Assembly: GCA_934546935.1 (NCBI GenBank)
Contig: CAKTEH010000007.1
Span: 1 to 64,000 of the forward strand
Reading direction: 5' to 3'
DNA length: 64,000 bases
DNA from: an uncultured Eubacteriales bacterium
Lineage (GTDB): Bacteria; Bacillota; Clostridia; Oscillospirales; QAMX01
This document shows, piece after piece, positions 1 to 8,939 of this stretch (positions are counted from its first letter, which is position 1; every line of letters begins with the position of its first letter). A program made the translations under genes and the position numbers. The notes below the pieces were generated by a model. It had not been told where the DNA came from, ran no database searches, and saw nothing but the letters and a program-made list of their open reading frames with translations.

Positions 1-2
1 GT

Positions 3-992
3 CTTGGAGAGATTGAAAGCGGCGATGTGATCGTACGCGCCGACGTTTCCAAGTTTACTGTGCCTGGTACGTTTTATCTGGATTACGATGTCTCTGTCCC
101 CAACAGCGTGACAGTCAGCAGTAAGACGCCGGAGCGTATTCAGGTTACCCTGGATAAGATCGTGGAAAAGGAACTGGAAGTGCGCGTCGAGTATGAGGGT
201 ACGCTGGAGGAAGGCCTGGAGATTGTGGAAGCAGTAGCCAGCCCCACCAAAATTACGGTCTATGGCGTTTCCAGCGTTATGGACAACGCGCAGTATGCGG
301 TGATCAAGCTTAATGCCAGCGATCTTACAGAGAATTTCTCCGGGGATATGGAGTATTATGTTGCCGATGCGGATGGGAAGCGTCTGGATTCGGAATATAC
401 CAGTTCCCTGACGGATACGGTCTATGTCGAAATCCCTGTATATATGACCAAAACGGTGCCGGTAACAGTTGAGAAGAAAGGAAATGACATCATTCCGGAG
501 GAAAATATTATTGTGGAAATGCTTCCGGAAACGGTCAGCATCTATGGCGAGGCGTCGGTAGTCCGGGAAGTTGAGGAAATCCCGGTTGGGACGGTTGATG
601 TGCAGGATTTTGCTGCTTCCTGTACGCAGGTCTTCCCGGTTACGCTGCCGGAAGGCGTGGAATTTGCGGGCAATACCGTCAAATCGGTGGAGGCGAGTGT
701 AACCCTTGACGGTATCCAGGCCAGCCAGATCAGCGTGACGGATTTTCAGCTGGAAAACATCCCTGAGAACCTGAATGTGACCGTGGAAACCATTAATATT
801 GTAGTTACGGTGCGGGGTACGCGCGACAGTCTGAAAGATTTGAATGCGGAGGATTTTCAGGCCGGCATCGATCTTTCAGGCCGTCCTGTAAGCACAGGAC
901 GCCAGCTTGTAACGCTGGATGTCGGGTGTTTGAAAGAAGGCGTTGAAGTCTGGGGAAACTACAGTGTCGTGATCAACGTTTCTGAAAAATAA
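3..992 (+). CDS. cdaR: CdaR/YbbR-domain protein, 5' end outside window
   Basis: The reading frame is open from the first bases of the window, so the N-terminus, where the membrane anchor would lie, is missing and 329 residues are visible. The sequence is a series of beta-rich YbbR-type repeats, with recurring segments such as VEIPVYMTKTVPVTVE and the related stretch around FQLENIPENLNVTVE, and no catalytic residues. In Firmicutes this protein is the extracytoplasmic regulator of the c-di-AMP synthase CdaA, whose gene usually lies immediately upstream, which would be just outside the window. The stop codon is 5 nt before the DUF5685 gene. The family call is firm; the exact regulatory role is by analogy. 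Confidence 0.8.
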   Translation, partial: LGEIESGDVIVRADVSKFTVPGTFYLDYDVSVPNSVTVSSKTPERIQVTLDKIVEKELEVRVEYEGTLEEGLEIVEAVASPTKITVYGVSSVMDNAQYAVIKLNASDLTENFSGDMEYYVADADGKRLDSEYTSSLTDTVYVEIPVYMTKTVPVTVEKKGNDIIPEENIIVEMLPETVSIYGEASVVREVEEIPVGTVDVQDFAASCTQVFPVTLPEGVEFAGNTVKSVEASVTLDGIQASQISVTDFQLENIPENLNVTVETINIVVTVRGTRDSLKDLNAEDFQAGIDLSGRPVSTGRQLVTLDVGCLKEGVEVWGNYSVVINVSEK

Positions 993-997
993 AACTG

Positions 998-1879
998 ATG
1001 TATGGATATATCCGTCCCAACAAGGGAGAGTTAAAGGTACGTGAATATGAGCAGTACCGCGCGATGTACTGCGGGATGTGCCATGCGCTTGAACGGCATT
1101 GCGGCTTTGGCGCACGAATGCTTTTGAGTTATGATATGTGTTTTCTCGCGATGATTCTTTCCGGCGTTTCCGGCTGGCCTGCCGCCGTTTGCCGCCGCCG
1201 CTGTCCGCTTTCTTTGTGGCGGCGCAGCACCTGTGCCGCCACGAATGCGGCGATGGAGCTGGCGGCCGACTGTACGGTGATTTTGGCTTATGAAAAAGCC
1301 CGGGACGGCGTCGCTGATGAAAAAGGGCCTAAAAAGCTCATGTACCGGCTTTATTCTGCGCTGCTTCGCAGAAAATATAAAAAAAGCGCGGCCCGCCTTC
1401 CTTCGTTTGCCGGAGTATGCCGGGAGAGCCTTGCAAAGCTTGCCCAACATGAAAAGGAGAAAACACAGTCAATGGATATCCCGGCTGCCTGCTTTGCGCA
1501 AATGCTTGCGCATCTGTCCGAGTATGTGCCTGAAGCACAGCGGCGGCAGGCACGGGAGCTGTTTTATCATATTGGACGGTGGGTATATCTTGCAGACGCC
1601 TGGGACGATGTGGAAGCGGATATGGCCAGCGGGAATTATAATTGTCTTGTGCAGCGCTTCGGCCTGCGCTCGTCCGCTGAGAAAGAAGATGTTGCCGGGG
1701 AAATCGAACAGACGCTGGCGTGTTCCGCCCAAGCCGCCGCTGCCGCTGCGGAACTGATGGAGCTTGATATATGGGCTCCGATTATCCGTAACGTGCTGTA
1801 TCTGGGCTTGCCGTCTATGGCATCTGCGATCCGGCAGGGACGGACAAAACAAAGGAGTTCAAAACATGGATCCCTATAA
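998..1879 (+). CDS. DUF5685 family protein
   Basis: A 293-aa protein beginning MYGYIRPNKGELKVREY, which matches the conserved start of the DUF5685 family. It carries a Cys-rich N-terminal segment (YCGMCHALERHCG and RRRC) and an acidic aspartate-containing helix (YLADAWDDVEADM). The family has no known activity; clustered Cys and Asp residues suggest metal binding, which is inference. There is no clear Shine-Dalgarno site, and the start lies 5 nt after the cdaR stop, so translation is probably coupled. The 3' end overlaps the next gene by 14 nt. In related genomes DUF5685 and a J-domain protein are often neighbours, as here (from memory). Confidence 0.7.
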   Translation: MYGYIRPNKGELKVREYEQYRAMYCGMCHALERHCGFGARMLLSYDMCFLAMILSGVSGWPAAVCRRRCPLSLWRRSTCAATNAAMELAADCTVILAYEKARDGVADEKGPKKLMYRLYSALLRRKYKKSAARLPSFAGVCRESLAKLAQHEKEKTQSMDIPAACFAQMLAHLSEYVPEAQRRQARELFYHIGRWVYLADAWDDVEADMASGNYNCLVQRFGLRSSAEKEDVAGEIEQTLACSAQAAAAAAELMELDIWAPIIRNVLYLGLPSMASAIRQGRTKQRSSKHGSL

Positions 1880-2510
1880 GGTGTTGGGCGTTTCCCGAAA
1901 CGCCAGTGATGAAGAAATCAAAAAAACATATCGGGAACTGGCGCGCAAATACCATCCCGATAATTATGTCAATAACCCGCTTGCGGATCTGGCGCAGGAA
2001 AAGATGAAGGAAATCAACGAGGCTTATGACCAGATCCAGCGTGAACGTTCTGGAGGCGGCCCGTCGCAAAGCTATGGCTCCGCGCACAGCGGCGGTACGT
2101 CTGGCGGCTATCGTGCCTATCAGCAGGATTATACGGGCTATCAGAGTTCTACAAGCCCGGAATTTGTAACGGTGCGCCAGTATATAATGAACAACGATCT
2201 CAATGCGGCCGAACAGGCGCTGGCCCATTCCCAGAACCGGAATGCAGAGTGGAACTTCCTGATGGGGACAGTTTGCGTGCGCCGCGGCTGGTATGACGAA
2301 GCGCGCCGCTATCTGAATACGGCCTGCCGGATGGATCCGGCCAACCGGGAATACCGGATGGCGCTGCAGAACCTGAATATGTCGAATACCTATTATAATG
2401 CACAGCAGCCCGTGGGGACGCAGAACGATTTCTGCAACTGCTGCGCGAAGCTGTGGATTGCGGATACCTGTTGTGAATGTATGGGCGGTGACCTTTGCCG
2501 GTGCATGTGA
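1866..2510 (+). CDS. J-domain (DnaJ-like) protein with Cys-rich tail
   Basis: A 214-aa protein with an N-terminal J domain (residues 1 to about 60) containing the diagnostic HPD tripeptide at 30-32 in RKYHPDNY, so it should stimulate an Hsp70 (DnaK) ATPase. A Gly/Ser/Tyr-rich linker follows, then a TPR-like helical segment (WNFLMGTVCVRRGWYDEA). The C-terminus has eight Cys in about 25 residues (FCNCC, DTCCEC, GDLCRC), which may bind metal. It is not canonical DnaJ: the CxxCxGxG zinc repeats are absent. ATG 1866 is chosen because the J domain starts there and GGAG lies just upstream inside the DUF5685 gene. Confidence 0.8.
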   Translation: MDPYKVLGVSRNASDEEIKKTYRELARKYHPDNYVNNPLADLAQEKMKEINEAYDQIQRERSGGGPSQSYGSAHSGGTSGGYRAYQQDYTGYQSSTSPEFVTVRQYIMNNDLNAAEQALAHSQNRNAEWNFLMGTVCVRRGWYDEARRYLNTACRMDPANREYRMALQNLNMSNTYYNAQQPVGTQNDFCNCCAKLWIADTCCECMGGDLCRCM

Positions 2511-3013
2511 AAACAAAAAAACTGGTAATTGCGGCGATGATGACTGCGCTTACAGCGGCGTTTATGTATTTTTCGGAGCTTGCGCCGACGATGCGCCTGG
2601 CGCTTGCGGCAATGGCCTGCCTGTGTACGACGGTTGTCGTTGCGGAAACAGGTCCCGCTTATGCCCTGATTGCCTATGCTGCCGGGGCTGTGCTGAGTCT
2701 GTTGCTTGCCCCAACGCTCGGATGGCTGTATTTAGGGCTGTTCGGCTGGTATCCGAGCGCAAAGTGTATGATTGAACGGATAAAGTCCAAAACCCTGCAA
2801 TGGATAGTAAAATTACTTGCATTTAACGCTGCGGCTGCCGTGCTCTGTTTTTTGATTGACGGCCTGGCCGGCGCGCTTTTCCCGCGCCTGGCCAATTACA
2901 GCGCGCTGATTTTTGTGGTGGGGAGCGCGGCGTTTGTTGCTTTTGATTTGGTATTGACAAAATTCATCGCTTATTACGCGGCTGTGCTCCGGCCGAAGAT
3001 TATGAACAGATAG
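2495..3013 (+). CDS. Predicted multi-pass membrane protein
   Basis: About 172 aa with roughly five hydrophobic segments (for example AAMMTALTAAFMYF, ALIAYAAGAVLSLLLA, LIFVVGSAAFVAFDLVL) and a basic start. The start is a TTG at 2495 overlapping the J-domain gene; GTG 2501 or GTG 2507 are alternatives. The size and arrangement resemble small ECF-transporter S-component or related predicted permeases, but I cannot assign a substrate or family. It lies between the J-domain gene and yicC in the same operon. Function unknown. Confidence 0.6.
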   Translation: MPVHVKTKKLVIAAMMTALTAAFMYFSELAPTMRLALAAMACLCTTVVVAETGPAYALIAYAAGAVLSLLLAPTLGWLYLGLFGWYPSAKCMIERIKSKTLQWIVKLLAFNAAAAVLCFLIDGLAGALFPRLANYSALIFVVGSAAFVAFDLVLTKFIAYYAAVLRPKIMNR

Positions 3014-3025
3014 AGGGTAAAGATC

Positions 3026-3904
3026 ATGATTAAAAGTATGACCGGCTATGGCCGCGCGGTACGGCAGGTGCATGGCCGGACCATTACTGTGGAAATCAAG
3101 AGTGTAAACCACCGGTATTTTGACTGTTCTGTCAAGCTGCCGCGAGTATATTCCTTTCTTGAGGATCCGCTGAAAAAAGCGCTGCATGGCGGCGTCTCCC
3201 GGGGGAAAATCGAAGTTGGCGTCATGGTGGAGGAACGCGCGGGCGGCGATGTGCAGGTCAGCTTCAATGAGCCGGTGTTTGACGCGTACTACCAGGCAAT
3301 GAGGGCGATGTGTGAAAAATACGCGCTCAAAGATGATATCTCCGTCGTAGCGCTGAGCCGGTTCCCGGAGGTGTTTTCGGTGGAACGCCGTGACATAGAC
3401 GAGGACGAGCTGACCGGCGACGTCCTGGAAACCGCATATGCTGCGCTGGAGGATTTTACGGCGATGCGTGCAAGGGAGGGGGAAAAGCTTCATGCCGATC
3501 TTTCCCTGCGTGCTGGAATTATTTCAGATATGGTGGATATAATCGCCGCGCGCGCACCGCAGATATCCCAGCAGTATCTGGAAAAGCTGACTGCGCGGAT
3601 TCGGGAAATTCTGGAAGGTGCGGCGCCGGATGAAGGCCGGCTTTTGACGGAAGCGGCGATCTTTGCCGACCGGGCCGCCGTGGATGAGGAAATCGTCCGC
3701 CTGCGCAGCCATATCAGCCAGCTTACGCAGCTGATCGATTCCGATGCGGCGGTAGGACGCAAGCTTGACTTCCTGATTCAGGAATTTAACCGTGAAGCGA
3801 ATACCATCGGTTCAAAGGCTAATGACCTGGCTCTGAGCCGGACGGTTGTGGATCTGAAAGCGGAGATTGAAAAAGTACGTGAACAGGTTCAGAATGTTGA
3901 GTGA
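3026..3904 (+). CDS. yicC: YicC/YloC family endoribonuclease
   Basis: A 292-aa protein starting MIKSMTGYGRA and continuing with EIKSVNHRYFD, the hallmark N-terminus of the YicC/YloC family; the conserved C-terminal segment DFLIQEFNREANTIGSK is also present. Members are RNA-processing endoribonucleases, and the E. coli protein is linked to small-RNA turnover. The length equals the usual 285-295 aa. As in Bacillus (yloC upstream of remA and gmk), it precedes remA and gmk, which supports orthology. Confidence 0.92.
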   Translation: MIKSMTGYGRAVRQVHGRTITVEIKSVNHRYFDCSVKLPRVYSFLEDPLKKALHGGVSRGKIEVGVMVEERAGGDVQVSFNEPVFDAYYQAMRAMCEKYALKDDISVVALSRFPEVFSVERRDIDEDELTGDVLETAYAALEDFTAMRAREGEKLHADLSLRAGIISDMVDIIAARAPQISQQYLEKLTARIREILEGAAPDEGRLLTEAAIFADRAAVDEEIVRLRSHISQLTQLIDSDAAVGRKLDFLIQEFNREANTIGSKANDLALSRTVVDLKAEIEKVREQVQNVE

Positions 3905-3912
3905 GGTAAGCT

Positions 3913-4188
3913 ATGAAACTGATTAATATAGGATTTGGCAATATGGTTTCCACCAACCGCCTTGTGGCAATCGTCAGCCCGGAATCGGCCCCGATTAAAC
4001 GTATTATTCAGGAGGCGCGCGACCGCGGGATGTGTATTGACGCGACCTATGGCCGCCGCACGCGCGCGGTAATTGTTATGGATTCCGATCATGTGATCCT
4101 TTCTGCAATTCAGCCGGAAACGGTTGCAAACAGGCTTTATGACCGCAGCGAACCGGATGACGAGGAGGAAATCGGGGATGAAGATTGA
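3913..4188 (+). CDS. remA: RemA/DUF370 family regulator
   Basis: A 91-aa protein beginning MKLINIGFGNMVSTNRL, with the conserved core PIKRIIQEARDRG and DATYGRRTRAVIV of DUF370/RemA. In Bacillus subtilis RemA is a DNA-binding activator of biofilm-matrix and osmoprotection genes. The position between yicC and gmk is the same as in B. subtilis (yloC-remA-gmk). The C-terminal tail is acidic (DDEEEIGDED). Its 3' end overlaps gmk by 11 nt. The target genes in this organism cannot be read from the window. Confidence 0.9.
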   Translation: MKLINIGFGNMVSTNRLVAIVSPESAPIKRIIQEARDRGMCIDATYGRRTRAVIVMDSDHVILSAIQPETVANRLYDRSEPDDEEEIGDED

Positions 4189-4783
4189 GCATCCTGCCTG
4201 TATCATCCTTTCCGGCCCCAGCGGTGTGGGGAAAAGTACGGTGCTGAAAAAACTGATGGAATCGCAGCCGGATCTTTATTTTTCTGTTTCTGCGACGACC
4301 CGCGCCCCACGCCCCGGCGAACGGGCAGGCATAGATTACGATTACCTGGACCATGCGGAATTTGAGGCGCTTCTGGCAAACGATGGGCTTTTGGAATATA
4401 CCTGCTATGCGGGTGAATATTATGGCACGCCGCGCGCACAGATGCAGCGGGCATTTGATATGGGCCGGGATATTTTCTTTGATGTGGACGAGCGCGGCGC
4501 GCGCAGTATCCGGGAAAAGCTTCCGGACAGCGTTGCGGTCTTGCTGGCGCCGCCGTCTTTGGCGGTTTTGGAGCAGCGCCTGCGCGGACGCAATACGGAA
4601 ACAGAAGAGAAAATCCAAAAACGTCTGTCTACGGCAAGAAATTATTTTGAGCAGCTGGATATTTTCGATTATGTGATCTCTGCGGAAACGCCGGAATATG
4701 CCGCACGGCGCCTGGAAGCTATTTTGCTTTCTCAACGTCTGCGGAATCTGGAACCAGAGAAGATAAAGGAGTTTTTTATATGA
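4178..4783 (+). CDS. gmk: Guanylate kinase
   Basis: Phosphorylates GMP to GDP with ATP, feeding GTP, dGTP and (p)ppGpp pools. The 201-aa protein has the P-loop GPSGVGKST at residues 13-21, the GMP-binding region SATTRAPRPGE and the lid segment GRNTETEEKI. ATG 4178 is chosen over an upstream in-frame ATG because a GAGGAGG site lies about 9 nt before it and the family core begins there. It overlaps remA and shares an ATGA overlap with rpoZ. Confidence 0.95.
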   Translation: MKIEHPACIILSGPSGVGKSTVLKKLMESQPDLYFSVSATTRAPRPGERAGIDYDYLDHAEFEALLANDGLLEYTCYAGEYYGTPRAQMQRAFDMGRDIFFDVDERGARSIREKLPDSVAVLLAPPSLAVLEQRLRGRNTETEEKIQKRLSTARNYFEQLDIFDYVISAETPEYAARRLEAILLSQRLRNLEPEKIKEFFI

Positions 4784-5085
4784 AACGCAATGGAAGTATG
4801 CTGGATCCGACCATCAATGAGTTAAAAGCGAAGATGAACAACCGCTACCTGCTTGTCAATGTCGCTGCCCAACGCGCCCGTGAAATTGCACAGCATGCAG
4901 AGGATGAGGAAATTTCGCTGGAAAACAAGCCTGTTACCATTGCTCTGCATGAAATTGCGGATGGGGAAATCCGTATTGTGCCACAGGAAGAAAACGCGGA
5001 AACACAGGAGGGTACGGAGGTTTGGGATGTGCTGGATGCTGAAGAAAAAACGCAGGCCGGCGGTCCGGAAGATCTTGGAGAGTAA
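4780..5085 (+). CDS. rpoZ: RNA polymerase omega subunit
   Basis: A 101-aa protein with the omega signature: an N-terminal DPTINELKAK, the NRYLLVNVAAQRAREIA helix and the following ENKPVTIALHEIADGEI. Omega assists assembly and stability of RNA polymerase by holding beta-prime. The gmk-rpoZ pair is conserved across bacteria and the start overlaps the gmk stop as ATGA. The last 25 residues are an acidic extension of no known function. Bacillus has coaBC between rpoZ and priA; here priA follows directly. Confidence 0.92.
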   Translation: MKRNGSMLDPTINELKAKMNNRYLLVNVAAQRAREIAQHAEDEEISLENKPVTIALHEIADGEIRIVPQEENAETQEGTEVWDVLDAEEKTQAGGPEDLGE

Positions 5086-5087
5086 AA

Positions 5088-7517
5088 TTGGCAAAGTATG
5101 CGCGGGTTGCGGTTGAAGGCGCACCGCCGGAAATTGACAGGTTGTATGACTATGCGGTACCCCCCCGGTTTTTGGATCAGGTTTTGCCTGGCATGCGGGT
5201 CATCGTACCTTTTGGTCGCGGCAATCGCCGCCGTGAGGCTATGGTCATTGTACTGACGGACAGTACGCCACTGGAAACGGTTAAATCACTGGAAACGGTG
5301 ATGGATAGGGAGCCTGTTCTGGACGCACAGCTTTTGAAGCTGGCGCTGCATCTGCGTGCAAGGCTTAGTTGCGCTTTTTATGCGATTGTACATGCCATGC
5401 TTCCGGCAGGGCTATGGTACCGCCGGGAAACAAGTTATATCTGCGCATCGTCTTATATGGATAAACTGTCCGCGTGCGACGCACAGGAACAGGAGCTGTT
5501 GGGGTACCTTGCTTTAAATCCCGGCGCATCACGCGGGACGTTGGCGCGCATGGCGCCGCCGCAGGTTCTCGACCGCTTACTGCGCCGTGGGATGGTGGAA
5601 AAGCAGGAAAGTTTTTCCCCGGCTGCAAAAGAAAAACATCAGTTGGTTTACCGGCTGACGCCGCAGGGGCAGGCGTATGATCCTTCATCTGTTTCTGCCG
5701 CCCGCAGTCCCGCGCGGCATACGGCAATAGAGTTTTTAAAGCAGAGCGGGCAGGCTGATGCGCGGGAAATTGAATATTACACCGGCGCATCGCGCGGGGT
5801 GCTGTCCGGGCTTGTTCGCTCCGGGCTGGTGGAACGTGTGGAGCGCCGTGTCTGGCGTAAACCCGATGCCGGCGTTTATCAGCCAGAGCATATCGAGCTT
5901 AACGCGCAGCAGGATACGGCTGTGCGGGGACTGTGTGCGCTGTCTGATAAACAGGGCGCGCATACGGCGCTGCTGTTTGGCGTGACCGGGAGCGGAAAAA
6001 CAGAAGTTTACATAAATCTGATTCGCCATGTGTTGGAAAAAGGCGGAAAGGCGATTGTGCTGGTTCCGGAGATCTCACTGACGCCGCAGTTTACCGCGCG
6101 TTTTTTCTACGAGTTTGGTGCACGCGTTGCACTGCTGCATAGCGCACTGGCTCTGGGGGAACGCTACGATGAATGGAATCGGATAAGAAACGGGGAAGTC
6201 GATGTTGTCGTCGGAACCCGGAGCGCCGTATTCGCACCGCTGGAAAAGCTGGAATTGATGATCATGGACGAAGAGCATGATCCCGCCTTTGTGTCTGACA
6301 CCGACCCGCGCTATCATGCGCGTGAGGTCGCGCTGTATCGTGCCCGTGAAAACGCCGCGCTTTTAGTGCTGGGTTCTGCGACGCCGAGTATTGATACGGC
6401 TTATCGGGCAAAAGAAGGCGAATATGCCTTTTTTTCCTTACCCCGCCGCGCACGTGAAGCGCGTCCTGTTTCGGTTACAATCTCTGACCGGCGGGCGGCG
6501 TGGCGCGCCGGTTACAAGGGGGATATTGGGCCTGAGCTTGCCCAGCGCCTTGGAGAAACCTTAGCGCGCGGGGAGCAGGCCATATTCTTCCTGAACCGTC
6601 GCGGAGCCTGCCGCAGTATACGCTGTCTGGTATGCGGGCATGTGCCGATGTGCGTGAATTGTTCCAGCGCGCTGTCTTATCACCGCGCAAGCGGCCGCCT
6701 GTTGTGCCATCTGTGCGGGTATTCCGAGCCGGCGCCGGTATATTGCCCATCCTGCGGGGGCGGTCCTATGGAACATATCGGCAGCGGGACGCAAAGTGTG
6801 GAACATGCGCTGCTGCAGGCGGTCCCGGGAATTCGTGTACTGCGCATGGATTCAGATACAACGCAGGGGAAAGACAGCCACGAGCAGCTTCTTGCCCGGT
6901 TTGCCGCAGGGGAGGCAGATGTGCTTGTCGGTACCCAAATGATCGCCAAGGGACTGGATTTCCCGAATGTGACCCTCTCTGCGGTAATCGACGCGGACAT
7001 GAGTCTGTATACAGGTGATTTCCGCGCTTCTGAGCGGACATTTTCCCTGATTACACAAGTGATTGGGCGTTCCGGGCGCGCTGAAAAACCGGGCTATGCT
7101 GTTATACAGACTGCCTCGCCTGACAACGAAGTCATCCGTGCCGCTGCGCGGCAGGACTACTGGGCGTTTTACGCTTCGGAGATCCTCCTGCGGCAGCAGC
7201 TTTTGCAGCCGCCGTTTGTGCGTGTCGCATGTATGCATTTTTGCGCACCGCTGGATGCAGATGCGCGTGCGGGCGCCGGCCGGATGTACGCGCTTTTGCG
7301 TGCTTATCTCGACCGTTCGTTCTCCGACCTGGATATGACCCTGCTTGGGCCGGCAGAGGCGCCTGTGCATAAGGTGAATAATCAGTTTTACTATACGCTT
7401 TATATTAAATATCAGGATTCCAGACGTCAGCGGCAGCTGCTTTCCGGTGTGCTGCTGCAGTTCCGCCGGGACAGGCAGAACCAAAACGTCAAGGTCTATT
7501 ATGATTTGAATCTTTAA
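5088..7517 (+). CDS. priA: Primosomal protein N' (replication restart helicase)
   Basis: An 809-aa superfamily 2 helicase that recognises stalled forks and loads the replisome. It has an N-terminal 3'-DNA-end-binding domain (ARVAVEGAPPEIDRLYDY), Walker A GVTGSGKTEVY near residue 300, Walker B DEEHD near 393, zinc-binding Cys pairs (CLVCGHVPMCVNC, CHLCGY, CPSCGG) between about 505 and 565, and helicase motif V/VI segments (GTQMIAKGLDFPNV, QVIGRSGR). The start is a TTG with GGAGAG a few bases upstream. Full length for the family. Confidence 0.95.
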   Translation: MAKYARVAVEGAPPEIDRLYDYAVPPRFLDQVLPGMRVIVPFGRGNRRREAMVIVLTDSTPLETVKSLETVMDREPVLDAQLLKLALHLRARLSCAFYAIVHAMLPAGLWYRRETSYICASSYMDKLSACDAQEQELLGYLALNPGASRGTLARMAPPQVLDRLLRRGMVEKQESFSPAAKEKHQLVYRLTPQGQAYDPSSVSAARSPARHTAIEFLKQSGQADAREIEYYTGASRGVLSGLVRSGLVERVERRVWRKPDAGVYQPEHIELNAQQDTAVRGLCALSDKQGAHTALLFGVTGSGKTEVYINLIRHVLEKGGKAIVLVPEISLTPQFTARFFYEFGARVALLHSALALGERYDEWNRIRNGEVDVVVGTRSAVFAPLEKLELMIMDEEHDPAFVSDTDPRYHAREVALYRARENAALLVLGSATPSIDTAYRAKEGEYAFFSLPRRAREARPVSVTISDRRAAWRAGYKGDIGPELAQRLGETLARGEQAIFFLNRRGACRSIRCLVCGHVPMCVNCSSALSYHRASGRLLCHLCGYSEPAPVYCPSCGGGPMEHIGSGTQSVEHALLQAVPGIRVLRMDSDTTQGKDSHEQLLARFAAGEADVLVGTQMIAKGLDFPNVTLSAVIDADMSLYTGDFRASERTFSLITQVIGRSGRAEKPGYAVIQTASPDNEVIRAAARQDYWAFYASEILLRQQLLQPPFVRVACMHFCAPLDADARAGAGRMYALLRAYLDRSFSDLDMTLLGPAEAPVHKVNNQFYYTLYIKYQDSRRQRQLLSGVLLQFRRDRQNQNVKVYYDLNL

Positions 7518-7535
7518 CAGAAAGGATATCCCGTC

Positions 7536-8012
7536 ATGGCAATTCGAAATGTTCTGACGCAGAAAGACCCGCAGCTAGTTAAGAAATCGCGTCCTGTTGA
7601 GGATTTTGGCCCACGGATGCAGACGCTGATCGATGACATGATCGACACAATGCATGAGCGTGAAGGCGTGGGCATTGCAGCTCCGCAGGTCGGCGTGCTG
7701 CGCCGTGTCGTGGTAGTAGAGCCGGAGGAAGGCAGGACTATGGTGCTTGTGAACCCCGAAATCCTGGAACAGTCCGGAAGCGTGGAAGGCCGGGAAGGCT
7801 GCCTCAGTGTTCCACATGTCTGGGGGTTGGTGGACCGTCCGCAGTATATTAAGGTACATGCCTTTCTGCGTGACGGTACGGAAACAACGTTTGAGGCGAG
7901 AGATTTTGCCGCACGGGTGATTTGCCATGAGACGGATCATCTTGAGGGTGTTTTGTTTACTGACCGTGCAAAGCGCCTGTTGACGGATGAGGAATTAGAG
8001 GAATTGGAATAA
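7536..8012 (+). CDS. def: Peptide deformylase
   Basis: Removes the formyl group from nascent N-terminal fMet. All three family motifs are present: GVGIAAPQVG (44-53), EGCLS with metal ligand Cys89, and HETDH with ligands His131 and His135. The 158-aa length is typical. The gene abuts fmt (TAA followed directly by ATG), so the enzyme that adds the formyl group and the one that removes it are co-expressed, as in most bacteria. Confidence 0.95.
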   Translation: MAIRNVLTQKDPQLVKKSRPVEDFGPRMQTLIDDMIDTMHEREGVGIAAPQVGVLRRVVVVEPEEGRTMVLVNPEILEQSGSVEGREGCLSVPHVWGLVDRPQYIKVHAFLRDGTETTFEARDFAARVICHETDHLEGVLFTDRAKRLLTDEELEELE

Positions 8013-8939
8013 ATGCGGATTATTTACATGGGGACGCCGGATTTTGCCTGTGCGCCGCTTCGTGCGCTGAGGGATGCCGGCCATGAAATCCAGATGGTGT
8101 TTTGCCAGCCTGACAGGCCAAAGGGCCGTGGTATGAAGCTGCTGGCGCCGCCGGTAAAAATGCTTGCACAGGATTGCGGAATTCCGGTCTGCCAGCCGGA
8201 GAGCTTCCGGGATTATGCGGCGCAGCCGGTGCTGGAGCGATGCCAGCCTGACGCCATTGTTGTTGCGGCGTATGGCCGCCTCCTGCCCCCATACGTGTTG
8301 CGTGCGCCCAAATACGGATGTATTAATGTCCATGCTTCGCTTTTGCCAAAATACCGCGGCGCAGCGCCGGTTCAGTATGCAATTTTAAACGGCGAACGGG
8401 AAACTGGCGTAACCATTATGCATATGGCGCGTAAACTCGACGCCGGGGATATGATCCTTTCCGGAAAACTGGAAATTGGGGAATATGAGACAGCCGGCGC
8501 GTTGACTTCACGTCTTTCTGCGCTTGGGGCCCAGCTTTTGTGCCAGGCATTGTTGCAGCTTGAAACAGGCGCGGCGCAGCGTATTGCGCAGGATGAGGCG
8601 TTGGTAAGCTATGCGCCGATGATTACCCGTGCGGATGCGCGGCTGGATTTCCACCAGCCGGTGCGTGCGGTCTGCGACCGCGTCCGTGCGATGCAGCCTG
8701 CCCCCGGCGCTTATGCGGAGTCGGGCGGCGCTGTATTTAAAATCCCGGCGCTTTATGACACAGGCGAGCACTGTACGGCCAGCCCTGGAACAGTGCTCGG
8801 ATTGGATGGGCAGGGGCGTATGCGCATCGCCTGCGGCGGCGGCATTGCCGCTGCGCCGGAGATCCAGGCTCCTTCGAGCCGCCGGATGCCATGCGCGGAT
8901 TATGCGCGCGGCCATGCGCTGCCGGAGAAATTTGACTGA
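8013..8939 (+). CDS. fmt: Methionyl-tRNA formyltransferase
   Basis: Formylates Met-tRNAfMet with 10-formyl-THF for translation initiation. The 308-aa protein begins MRIIYMGTPDFA and carries the catalytic block NVHASLLPKYRG (Asn105, His107) and the Asp segment MARKLDAGDM, followed by a C-terminal tRNA-binding domain. The start codon directly follows the def stop, and the stop overlaps rsmB as TGATG. Confidence 0.95.
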   Translation: MRIIYMGTPDFACAPLRALRDAGHEIQMVFCQPDRPKGRGMKLLAPPVKMLAQDCGIPVCQPESFRDYAAQPVLERCQPDAIVVAAYGRLLPPYVLRAPKYGCINVHASLLPKYRGAAPVQYAILNGERETGVTIMHMARKLDAGDMILSGKLEIGEYETAGALTSRLSALGAQLLCQALLQLETGAAQRIAQDEALVSYAPMITRADARLDFHQPVRAVCDRVRAMQPAPGAYAESGGAVFKIPALYDTGEHCTASPGTVLGLDGQGRMRIACGGGIAAAPEIQAPSSRRMPCADYARGHALPEKFD

